From Bacteroidales bacterium (GTDB lineage Bacteria > Bacteroidota > Bacteroidia > Bacteroidales > 4484-276): a stretch of DNA of 61,341 nucleotides. Of this stretch, positions 8,234-16,202 are shown piece after piece (the stretch's first letter is position 1; each line of letters begins with the position of its first letter). Position numbers and translations under genes: made by a program. The stretch lies in contig JACZJL010000019.1 in NCBI GenBank assembly GCA_014860585.1, forward strand, positions 1-61,341, in the 5' to 3' direction. A model generated the notes under the pieces. The model ran no database searches. It saw only the letters and a program-made list of their open reading frames with translations, and had not been told where the DNA came from.

Positions 8234-9169
8234 TTATTTTAGTGTCTTGATAAACTCAATGATAAAGCCGACCTGGTCTTCGGAAATCTCTCCCTTATAT
8301 GAAATCATTTGTCCCTTGCGGAATCCTTTCACCACATCATAATCAGGTTCGTAAATTGATCTGCGGATGTATTCATCATCCACGACTATGTCGCGTTCCT
8401 GACCGTCGGTAACAACGGTGATTGTAGTTCCATACCGGCCTTTGTAGGAAGGGCCGATGATGGTTTTTCCATCGAGTGCGTGACAGGCATTGCATCCTTT
8501 ACTTTCGACAATCTGCCTGCCAAGTAAAGCCAGGTCAACATCATCTTTGACCAACATGGAAGTAGCCGTAGTGTCGTTGTACCATTCCCAGTAGGCATCC
8601 GGTTCCATCACCACCACTTCAGTAATCATCAGTGAGTGCTGAAGCCCGCAATATTCGGCACAAAAAACGTTGAATTCTCCTGTTTTTGTGGCTTCAAACC
8701 AACTTGTCTTGAGCATCCCCGGCACCATATCTTCTTTAATCCTGAAAGCCGGAATATAAAAGGAGTGAAGCACATCCATGGCATTGAGGTTGACAATCAC
8801 CGCCGTATCTTTAGGAATATAGAGTTTGTCGGATATCCTGCCATTTTCATATTGAAAAGAAAAGTTCCACATCCGGGCATTGGCAGTTACTTTGATACCG
8901 TCCTGGGGTGGTTTTTTCATAGGGATCCAACCTACATAGCCATAATAAAACATGCCAAGCACCAAAATAATCGGAACCACCGTCCATACGATTTCGAGTG
9001 TGGTACTCCCTTCGATCTGAACGGCTTTGGGGTGCTTTTTCTGGTTATAGCGATAGATGAACATGATCATCACCGCAGTAATTCCGATGAGAAAGAACAA
9101 CGAAATCCCGATAATCAGGACAAAGGCATTGTCAACGCCTTCTACGAATGTTGAGGCTCCTGAGTACAT
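8234..9169 (-). CDS. coxB: cytochrome c oxidase subunit II with fused cytochrome c domain
   Basis: A 311-residue caa3-type subunit II. Two N-terminal transmembrane helices (about 12-35 and 55-78) precede the CuA cupredoxin domain, with ligands in VLHSFYIPAF and FCAEYCGLQHSLM. A C-terminal cytochrome c domain follows, with heme motif CNACH near residue 228 and a likely axial Met in FRKGQMISYKG. The fused heme lets the oxidase take electrons directly from complex III. The gene is downstream of subunits I, III and IV rather than in front of subunit I. Confidence 0.95.
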   Translation of the reverse strand: MYSGASTFVEGVDNAFVLIIGISLFFLIGITAVMIMFIYRYNQKKHPKAVQIEGSTTLEIVWTVVPIILVLGMFYYGYVGWIPMKKPPQDGIKVTANARMWNFSFQYENGRISDKLYIPKDTAVIVNLNAMDVLHSFYIPAFRIKEDMVPGMLKTSWFEATKTGEFNVFCAEYCGLQHSLMITEVVVMEPDAYWEWYNDTTATSMLVKDDVDLALLGRQIVESKGCNACHALDGKTIIGPSYKGRYGTTITVVTDGQERDIVVDDEYIRRSIYEPDYDVVKGFRKGQMISYKGEISEDQVGFIIEFIKTLK

Positions 9170-9174
9170 ATCTT

Positions 9175-9459
9175 TTATCTGTATAAGTAATCAAAAAATG
9201 TAACATAAAGCACAAGTAAGAAAACTGTGACGACAAGTATGGTGAAAATCATAAAAACCTTGTTGTCAAATTTCAGGTGCATGAACCAGGCCATAACAAT
9301 TGCACCTTTTATACCTGCAATCAACATGGCAGCGGCTGTGTTGTAAGGGCCCATATCAAACCGTGTGATGGCAACACTGATGGCTGTGAAGATGACCAGA
9401 CACAACAGGACGATCATCTGGGTTTTGTAACTCGTTATGTGAGGTTTGTGTTCGCTCAT
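9175..9459 (-). CDS. cytochrome c oxidase subunit IV-like protein
   Basis: A 94-residue protein with three hydrophobic helices, matching the bacterial caa3 subunit IV family: HITSYKTQMIVLLCLVIF at the N-terminus, then GIKGAIVMAWFMHLKFD and a C-terminal helix ending FDYLYR. It has no cofactor-binding residues; members stabilise the oxidase. It is 11 bp after subunit III and 5 bp before subunit II. Confidence 0.9.
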   Translation of the reverse strand: MSEHKPHITSYKTQMIVLLCLVIFTAISVAITRFDMGPYNTAAAMLIAGIKGAIVMAWFMHLKFDNKVFMIFTILVVTVFLLVLYVTFFDYLYR

Positions 9460-9470
9460 AGTATTCAGCT

Positions 9471-10088
9471 TTAATGGATTAGATAAAATAGGGGAAACAG
9501 GAAAATCCAGATCAGGTCAACCAGGTGCCAGTAGAGACCTGTATTCTCAAGCCATACATAATCGGTACTGTTGATTTCATCTTTACTTATTTTACCATGT
9601 ACATAGATAAAAAGACCAACTCCGATAATGATATGCAGGGCATGGATTCCGGTCATCACCCAGTAAAGACCGAAAAACAGAATCGTGCCATGTCCCAGTT
9701 CGAGCAGGTTTTCGCCTTTGGGATAAAAGCCGTAATCAATTTTTTCGCCCCATTCAAAATATTTATTGATTAAGAAAAGGACTGCGATAATCATCGTTGT
9801 GTTTAACAAGGCCAGCGCCTGCTTTTTATTCCCACGCTGAATGGCAGTAATCGACATCGCTACTGTTGCACTGCTAATGAGCAAAATGATAGTGTTCAGG
9901 GTACCAACGGTAACGTTCAATTCCTCACCGGCCAGTTGGAAGGCATCTGGATTTTTATAGCGGTAAACGGCATAAATGATGAATAGCATCCCAAAGAGCA
10001 GCAGTTCGGTAAAAATGAACAACCACATGCCGAGTTTGTCGCCTTCATCGTCTCGGTGAACGTGTGTATGTGCAGCTTGTGTACTCAT
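9471..10088 (-). CDS. coxC: cytochrome c oxidase subunit III
   Basis: A 205-residue, five-helix subunit III of the heme-copper oxidase. Typical segments are KLGMWLFIFTELLLFGMLF near residue 18 and the final helices HALHIIIGVGLFIYVHGKI and NTGLYWHLVDLIWIFLFPL. The short length is normal for caa3-type enzymes. It lacks cofactors and supports subunit I. It starts 5 bp after the subunit I stop. Confidence 0.94.
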   Translation of the reverse strand: MSTQAAHTHVHRDDEGDKLGMWLFIFTELLLFGMLFIIYAVYRYKNPDAFQLAGEELNVTVGTLNTIILLISSATVAMSITAIQRGNKKQALALLNTTMIIAVLFLINKYFEWGEKIDYGFYPKGENLLELGHGTILFFGLYWVMTGIHALHIIIGVGLFIYVHGKISKDEINSTDYVWLENTGLYWHLVDLIWIFLFPLFYLIH

Positions 10089-10093
10089 GTGTG

Positions 10094-11716
10094 TTAGGAT
10101 TTATAATGGTAAGGATCACTATCTACGACAGGAATTTCATCAAAGTTCTCGAGTGTTGGTGGTGTATCAACTGTCCATTCGAGCGTTTTGCCATTCCATG
10201 GGTTTTTTTCGGCAACTTTTACACCATGACTTGCACTGCGGACCAGGTTGGCAATAATAATCAGCAGACCGGCAATCATTACCCATGCGCCAAGGGAGGA
10301 AATGATGTTTCCTCCATGAAATTCAGGCAGGTAGTCGTAATATCTTCTTGGCATACCCAGGATTCCGAGATAAAACATCGGAAGGTAGAGTGAAAGGTAG
10401 CCGATGAAAAAAATTCCCCATCCCAGGTTAGCCCAATTTACATCATACATCCGGCCAAACATCTTGGGGAACCAGTAATGCAGCGCGGCCATGAACGCAT
10501 AACCCGTACCGCCAAATACAATAAAATGGAAATGTGCAACCACAAAATGGGTGTCATGCACGTGCACATTGGTTGCCAGCGAACCGAGTACAAGTCCGGT
10601 TAATCCGCCAATCATAAATACAAAAATGAACGACAATGCCCAGTAAAAAGGAGTCTTCATCACCAGTGAGCCTTTGTGCATGGTTGCCACCCAGTTGAAT
10701 ACCTTAATGGCTGACGGAATGGCAACAAGAAAGGTAAGGAATGAAAAAGCATAGAGTGATACTCCGCTCATTCCGGAGGTAAACATATGGTGCCCCCAAA
10801 CGAAATAACCTACAAAAGCAATGGCCAATGTAGAGAGAACCAGCGGTTTATAGCCGAATAAAACTTTTCTTGAAAAGACCGGAATAATTTCGCTGATTAC
10901 ACCCATGCCCGGGAGAATCATGATATAAACGGCAGGGTGAGAATAAATCCAGAAAAGGTGCTGATAAAGAATCGGGTCGCCGCCGAGCGCCGGATCAAAA
11001 ATCCCTATACCAAATAATCGTTCCATAACCGTTAACAGCAAAGTAATCCCAACAACCGGAGTAGCCAGAATCTGAATCCAGGCTGTACCGTAAAGTGTCC
11101 AGGGGAACATCGGCATTCTAAACCAGGTCATCCCCGGAGCACGGAGCCTGTGAATGGTAACCACAAAGTTAATTCCGGTGAGAATGGATGAAAATCCCAT
11201 AACAAAGGCGCCGAACATCATAGGCAGGACGTTGGTAGGCGTTTTGAAACTGTAAGGGGCGTAAAATGTCCAGCCTGTATCGGGTGGGCCGTCACCAAAG
11301 ATTAAAGAAGTCAATACAATCAGAATTCCAATGACATAAAGCCACCACGAAAGCAGGTTGATCCGGGGGAAAGCCACATCTTTAGCCCCGATCATGATCG
11401 GAAGGAAAAAGTTACCAAATACAGCTGGCAATCCGGGAACAACAATGATAAAAATCATAATTACTCCATGGAGGGTGAACAGGCTGTTATAGGTTTGCGG
11501 GCCCATTATGGTTGCCCCGGGGGCAATCAATTCGGTTTTCATCAGCAGCCCAAGTATAGCTGCTACCGAAAAGAAAACCAGCATGGTGTATAGGTACAGT
11601 AATCCTACCCGCTTGTGGTCAGTCGAAAAAATCCATTCAAAAAGAAACGCCAATTTCCCTTTGAATCCTCTTCTGTAATCGAGGTAACTGACATAGTTTG
11701 TAGTTGTGTTTGACAT
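10094..11716 (-). CDS. coxA: cytochrome c oxidase subunit I, A2-type
   Basis: A 540-residue, twelve-helix subunit I holding heme a and the heme a3-CuB centre. The heme a ligand is in TLHGVIMIF. The CuB histidines are in YSHPAVYIMILP and GHHMFTSG. HDTHFVVAHFHFIVFGG holds the other heme ligands. Helix VI reads YSHPAVYI instead of HPEVYI: the D-channel glutamate is replaced and a Tyr-Ser pair is present, the mark of A2-type oxidases such as the Rhodothermus caa3. The K-channel lysine is in SAIKVFNW. The gene follows the SCO gene by 20 bp. Confidence 0.96.
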   Translation of the reverse strand: MSNTTTNYVSYLDYRRGFKGKLAFLFEWIFSTDHKRVGLLYLYTMLVFFSVAAILGLLMKTELIAPGATIMGPQTYNSLFTLHGVIMIFIIVVPGLPAVFGNFFLPIMIGAKDVAFPRINLLSWWLYVIGILIVLTSLIFGDGPPDTGWTFYAPYSFKTPTNVLPMMFGAFVMGFSSILTGINFVVTIHRLRAPGMTWFRMPMFPWTLYGTAWIQILATPVVGITLLLTVMERLFGIGIFDPALGGDPILYQHLFWIYSHPAVYIMILPGMGVISEIIPVFSRKVLFGYKPLVLSTLAIAFVGYFVWGHHMFTSGMSGVSLYAFSFLTFLVAIPSAIKVFNWVATMHKGSLVMKTPFYWALSFIFVFMIGGLTGLVLGSLATNVHVHDTHFVVAHFHFIVFGGTGYAFMAALHYWFPKMFGRMYDVNWANLGWGIFFIGYLSLYLPMFYLGILGMPRRYYDYLPEFHGGNIISSLGAWVMIAGLLIIIANLVRSASHGVKVAEKNPWNGKTLEWTVDTPPTLENFDEIPVVDSDPYHYKS

Positions 11717-11736
11717 GTTTATTTTAAGCTATTACG

Positions 11737-12522
11737 TTAATTCGATTGTGTCTTTTTTCTGGGTTTAATAATGAGAAACAAGAAAATGAGTGCCGTAAAA
11801 AAAAGGATGATGGTACCTGCAACTTTGGTAATATTCATCACATAACGTTGTCCTTCAGTGTCGTAGGCGTAGCAATAGGAAAGCAAACGACTCATCGAAG
11901 GGCCTGAACGTTCTTCTGCGGTTTCAATGACTGCCATTTTCAAGTCTATGGGTAAAAAGTAAGTTCCATGCAGGTAGCGTGTAATTTTTTCGCTTTTGCT
12001 GACAAAGATCATGGCTGATGTATGTGCAAAATCCAGACCGGTGCGCTTGTATTTGAAACCCACGGCTGTTGTCAGTTTTGCAATGTCAGCACTGTCGGCA
12101 ACAAAAAACTTCCAACCCTCTTCATCGAAGTCTTTTTTGATCAGGTTGTGATAATTATTCCTGTTTGATTTGGCCAGGTCAACACCTTCCCTGGCATCAA
12201 AACTGATGTTAAGAATTTGGTAGTCCTTACCAATTTCCAAGTTGCTGCTGTTTATCACGTCGGCCATTGCATTCATAAAAGGACTGCAAATTCCGGGACA
12301 CCTGTAATAAACCAATGCGATTACTGTGGGCTTATCGATCAAATCAAGGATATTGTGGGGTGCTCCCAAATGGTCAATAATCGTAATATCCTCAGGAAGA
12401 TAAGTATCCAGCCGTTCAAAGATGCCGATTTCGCCTTCTTCGGGAGTGTACTGTCCAACAGGGGCTTGAGCAAAAATCCCTGTGAATAGGATTAAAAACG
12501 CTATGCAACCGGTGATTTTCAT
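11737..12522 (-). CDS. SCO1/SenC copper chaperone
   Basis: A 261-residue exported thioredoxin-fold protein that delivers copper to the CuA site. The copper-binding motif is YYRCPGICSPFM (CxxxC), and the partner histidine lies in GLDFAHTSAMIFV. A C-terminal hydrophobic segment (GTIILFFTALIFLFLII) gives a second membrane contact. The start at 12522 is chosen because MKITGCIAFLILFTGIFAQ is a good signal sequence and begins 1 bp after the actF stop; an upstream in-frame extension would overlap actF. Its position just before coxA fits an assembly role. Confidence 0.92.
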   Translation of the reverse strand: MKITGCIAFLILFTGIFAQAPVGQYTPEEGEIGIFERLDTYLPEDITIIDHLGAPHNILDLIDKPTVIALVYYRCPGICSPFMNAMADVINSSNLEIGKDYQILNISFDAREGVDLAKSNRNNYHNLIKKDFDEEGWKFFVADSADIAKLTTAVGFKYKRTGLDFAHTSAMIFVSKSEKITRYLHGTYFLPIDLKMAVIETAEERSGPSMSRLLSYCYAYDTEGQRYVMNITKVAGTIILFFTALIFLFLIIKPRKKTQSN

Positions 12523-12523
12523 T

Positions 12524-13684
12524 TTATAGATGATGATGATAACTTTCGTGAAGCTGTGGGTGATTAACAGGTACAATCGTTGATTTTCCAAGCATAACAA
12601 ATGTAATTAAAAGAAACAATCCGGCATAACCCAACCACATCCCAATTTCGATGAAACCAAATTTCAAATGCTCAATAGTTCCAGGCATGATTTGGACAAA
12701 AAGCATAATCCAAAGCCCGATAAGGAGGAGAACACTAATTGAGATCAGCACCGGTTTTTTGCGGCCTATTTCATCCGAGATGACAACGAGGAATGGAATT
12801 GCAAAATTGATAAAGAATTCAGCATAGAAAAGCACCTGCCATTCACCCAGAAATCTTGGGCTGTAGTAAACTGTGAGCTCGGGTATATTGGCATACCAGG
12901 TGATAATGAATTGCATGAACCATAGATATCCCCACACGATGCTGAAACGGAACAGGTAACGTGCCAGGTCGTGACGGTGAGCCTCATTCATTTCGGGAAA
13001 ATAACCCTGACTGTTCAGAAAGAAAATGAACAGGATGATGGTTGCGACGCCATAGTACATGCTGGTAATCATTGTTCTGAAGCCAAAAATTGTGGAATAC
13101 CAATGTGCATCTATGGTCATAATCCAGTCAATCCCTGCCAGCGAGAAGAAAATGACAGCGAGAAAAATGAACACGGTGGAGTAATGGGTATTTTTCCTGT
13201 ATAGCGCAGGATCGGCAAATTTATCTCCACTGAATGCCATTTTACGGAGTACCAGAAAGGCTGAAATCCAGAGCACGAAATAAATAACAATTCTGATCAT
13301 AAAAAAGGGCACGTTCAGGTATGGCGCCTTGTGAGCAAGCAGTTTGTCTGTTTCAGTTATACCCGGCTCAGCCCATTCGTAAATATGTTCCAGACCAAAG
13401 AACAACAGGAGCATTAAAATAGCTGCTACCGGAATAAACCCACCAAGGGCAAGAGGCACTCTTTGAAACATGGCCGACCATGAGGATTGAGTGATGTATT
13501 GGATGCTGTAATACATCATTGCGCCGATAGCGACGGTAAGAAAATAGACGTTATTCAGCAGTATGTTGGCCCAGGCGCGGTCGGGGTCGGTCAGAAATCC
13601 TGTGATCAGAGCTGCCAGGCCGACGACAATCAGCACGGCTCCAACAATTTTTATCTTCTGCGACGGATGAAAATGTGTTTGCAT
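12524..13684 (-). CDS. actF: alternative complex III subunit ActF
   Basis: A 386-residue membrane protein with about ten helices, matching the smaller NrfD/PsrC-like quinol:cytochrome c oxidoreductase subunit. Characteristic segments are ILNSQGYFPEMNEAHRHDLA after mid-protein and WGYLWFMQFIITWYANIPE. It is part of the membrane module of complex III together with ActC. It lies 3 bp after actE and 1 bp before the SCO gene. Confidence 0.9.
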   Translation of the reverse strand: MQTHFHPSQKIKIVGAVLIVVGLAALITGFLTDPDRAWANILLNNVYFLTVAIGAMMYYSIQYITQSSWSAMFQRVPLALGGFIPVAAILMLLLFFGLEHIYEWAEPGITETDKLLAHKAPYLNVPFFMIRIVIYFVLWISAFLVLRKMAFSGDKFADPALYRKNTHYSTVFIFLAVIFFSLAGIDWIMTIDAHWYSTIFGFRTMITSMYYGVATIILFIFFLNSQGYFPEMNEAHRHDLARYLFRFSIVWGYLWFMQFIITWYANIPELTVYYSPRFLGEWQVLFYAEFFINFAIPFLVVISDEIGRKKPVLISISVLLLIGLWIMLFVQIMPGTIEHLKFGFIEIGMWLGYAGLFLLITFVMLGKSTIVPVNHPQLHESYHHHL

Positions 13685-13687
13685 AGG

Positions 13688-14275
13688 TTATTTTTTCTGA
13701 ATCATTTTTTCGACATAAGCAACTATTTTCCAGCGATCTTCAGGGCGGATCAGTGAAGCGTGTTGACCCATAACACCGTATCCATGTGAAATCGTATGAT
13801 AGATCTGTCCTCCGTTCTGATCAAGTACACTCTGCTCAATCAGCGAGCGGGGAGGAACTGTATATTTTCCTGAAGTGTAAAGATGCCCCTTACCATCGCC
13901 GTTTTCGCCATGACACTGCTGGCAAAAGATTCCATACAAATACTTACCCTCATCCAGTACCTTTTGGTTAATGTCATGTGGGTTTACCAATTCTTTTCCA
14001 GGACGCTCTTCATTTTTATCGAATTCATAATAGCGGTAAGGGACAACATCCCTGGGGATGGTTCCTTCCACAGGCTTCTGCATAGTTTGGCCGTTTGGTG
14101 TTGCCGGATTGACTGTGTATGTTTTGTATGCTTTGCTGTGCGCCATGTCGGGGAAATACTCACGCCCTTTATCGGTGCGGGAGCGGTCGCAGGACCAGAG
14201 GATGATAACGGTCAACAGCAGCAAAGGCAGCCGGTTTATGTATTGTGCAGGTTTGTTTTTTATAAACATATCCAT
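13688..14275 (-). CDS. actE: alternative complex III subunit ActE, monoheme cytochrome c lipoprotein
   Basis: A 195-residue lipoprotein: LLLLTVIILWSC near residues 18-29 is a signal peptide with lipobox, and a single heme-attachment motif CQQCH lies near residue 120. A likely axial Met is in GYGVMGQHASL. In characterised complexes ActE passes electrons from ActA toward the oxidase. The spacing (21 bp after actD, 3 bp before actF) places it in the operon. Confidence 0.92.
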   Translation of the reverse strand: MDMFIKNKPAQYINRLPLLLLTVIILWSCDRSRTDKGREYFPDMAHSKAYKTYTVNPATPNGQTMQKPVEGTIPRDVVPYRYYEFDKNEERPGKELVNPHDINQKVLDEGKYLYGIFCQQCHGENGDGKGHLYTSGKYTVPPRSLIEQSVLDQNGGQIYHTISHGYGVMGQHASLIRPEDRWKIVAYVEKMIQKK

Positions 14276-14296
14276 GAATGTAAAATGTTTTTCAAA

Positions 14297-14797
14297 TTAT
14301 TCTTCCCTGATTTCCTTGGCGCCGGCTGATTTCAGCACCGACTTAATTTTCTCGGGATCAGCAGGCTTTTCAATAAGTATTACAAAATGATCGTCAAGTA
14401 CCCGGGGATCGATGATTTTGGCAGATTTCCCCGGGAAATATTTTATCACACCAAGCAAGGTAAAAACAGTAAGTGTTGCTGTTGTCAGGATGGTCATGAG
14501 GTACATCAGCACTACCATTGGCGGGAAACTGAATAGAGGTTTGCCGCCATACCGGAGTGGATAATCAATCACAGAGGTATAATAAAGAAATGAAAAAGTG
14601 AGGATTACCGCCATTACTCCGTAAAAAAATGATGCATGAGGAATCCGGCTTTTCTTTGTAAGATTTTTTAAAATGTCGTGATCGGCACAGGGCCCGAAGA
14701 TATCATTTACTTCAATGTGTTGCTCTTTAAAAACTTTCAGCGCCTTTACCACATTGGCTTCGTCTTCAAAAACTCCGATAATACTTTTTGTTTTCAT
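14297..14797 (-). CDS. actD: alternative complex III subunit ActD (DUF3341)
   Basis: A 166-residue protein with an N-terminal soluble domain (SIIGVFEDEANVVKALKVFK) and two central helices (about 58-80 and 95-125), as in DUF3341/ActD subunits. The C-terminal tail resembles the same soluble fold (DDHFVILIEKPADPEKIKSV). It has no cofactor motif. It begins 2 bp after actC. Confidence 0.9.
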   Translation of the reverse strand: MKTKSIIGVFEDEANVVKALKVFKEQHIEVNDIFGPCADHDILKNLTKKSRIPHASFFYGVMAVILTFSFLYYTSVIDYPLRYGGKPLFSFPPMVVLMYLMTILTTATLTVFTLLGVIKYFPGKSAKIIDPRVLDDHFVILIEKPADPEKIKSVLKSAGAKEIREE

Positions 14798-14799
14798 AA

Positions 14800-16167
14800 C
14801 TATTCGCTTTGTTGAAGTTTGCGTTGTTCAGACTTAGCAACGGGTTTTGTTTCATTTACCGCAACTATGGGAATGTACCTGACAAACAGTAACATTCCGC
14901 AGAAGAACAACCCGAAAGTGCCAACATAAATTCCTATATCAACTAAAGTTGGATGATAGCTTGTCCAACTGGATGGCAGAAAATCCTGAGCGAGGGATGA
15001 AACGATGATGATGAAACGTTCGAACCACATGCCAATATTGATGAAAATCGAAATGATAAATAGAACGATGAGGTTCTGTCTCGCTTTTTTAAACCAGAAA
15101 AGTTGCGGAAAAACTGCGTTAAACAGAAACATCATCCAGAAAGCTACCGAATAGGTTCCTGTGACCCTTGCGTTAAAGAATGTATGGAGTTCATATTCAA
15201 CGCCTGAATACCAGGCGGTGAATAATTCGGTGATGTATGCCAGGCCAATAATCAAACTGCCGTATTTTAATACATGTGCTATGTTATCAAGGTGTTTAGC
15301 AGTTACAAAGTCGGTAAGGTTGAATACTTTTCTTATCAGGATCATTATAGTTAGTACCATGGCAAAACCCGAAAAAATTGCACCGACGAAGAAGTAGGGT
15401 GGGAGGATTGTTGCATGCCAGCCCGGAAGTACCGAAACGGCAAAGTCCAGAGCAACAATGGTATGCACAGAAATTACAAGTGGTGCAGCAAGGCCGCCGA
15501 GGATTTTCATAACAGTTTCGTAACGGTTATAAACCCTCATGGAGCCATTCCACCCCATGCTGAAGATGCCATAAACCACTTTTTTCACTTTGTTGGTTGT
15601 GCGGTCGCGGATAGAGGCTAAATCCGGAATCATTCCGAAATACCAAAGTGTCAATGACAGCAACAAATAAGTGGAGATGGCCAGCACGTCCCAAAACAGT
15701 GGAGAGTTGAAGTTTGTCCAGAGCAACCTGGTATTTGGGTAAGGGAAAATGAAGAACACCAGCCAGGGACGACCGAGGTGAAGCACCGGAAAAAGTCCGG
15801 CACACATCACCGCAAACACCGTCATTGCCTCAGCTGCCCGGTTGATGGCGCCTGCCCATTTTTGCCTGAAAACCAGGAAGAAAATAGTGAAGGCTGTTCC
15901 GGCGTGCCCAATACCGATCCACCATACAAAATTGATGATGTCCCATCCCCATCCGACGCTGTTGTTCAGCCCCCATGTCCCAAGCCCGACTCCAACAGTC
16001 ATGTAAACAGCCCAACCACCGTACATCAGCATCAGCGTTCCGATTGCCATGGCGACAAACCACCACTTTGCCGGTTTTCTTTCCACGTTGGCCAGCAATT
16101 CGTCCGAAATCTGACCATAGCTTTTTTTACCCTTTACCAGGGGAATTTTCAATTCGTTTGCAAACAT
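14800..16167 (-). CDS. actC: alternative complex III subunit ActC (NrfD/PsrC-like)
   Basis: A 455-residue, ten-helix membrane subunit that forms the main quinol site of complex III. Segments typical of the family include VWWIGIGHAGTAFTIFFLVF near residue 80, FPVLHLGRPWLVFFIFPYPN near 125, and the later MWFERFIIIVSSL. It sits between the iron-sulfur subunit ActB and ActD. Confidence 0.94.
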   Translation of the reverse strand: MFANELKIPLVKGKKSYGQISDELLANVERKPAKWWFVAMAIGTLMLMYGGWAVYMTVGVGLGTWGLNNSVGWGWDIINFVWWIGIGHAGTAFTIFFLVFRQKWAGAINRAAEAMTVFAVMCAGLFPVLHLGRPWLVFFIFPYPNTRLLWTNFNSPLFWDVLAISTYLLLSLTLWYFGMIPDLASIRDRTTNKVKKVVYGIFSMGWNGSMRVYNRYETVMKILGGLAAPLVISVHTIVALDFAVSVLPGWHATILPPYFFVGAIFSGFAMVLTIMILIRKVFNLTDFVTAKHLDNIAHVLKYGSLIIGLAYITELFTAWYSGVEYELHTFFNARVTGTYSVAFWMMFLFNAVFPQLFWFKKARQNLIVLFIISIFINIGMWFERFIIIVSSLAQDFLPSSWTSYHPTLVDIGIYVGTFGLFFCGMLLFVRYIPIVAVNETKPVAKSEQRKLQQSE

Positions 16168-16202
16168 GGATTATTATGTATTATTCGTTCATATTCAATA
16201 AA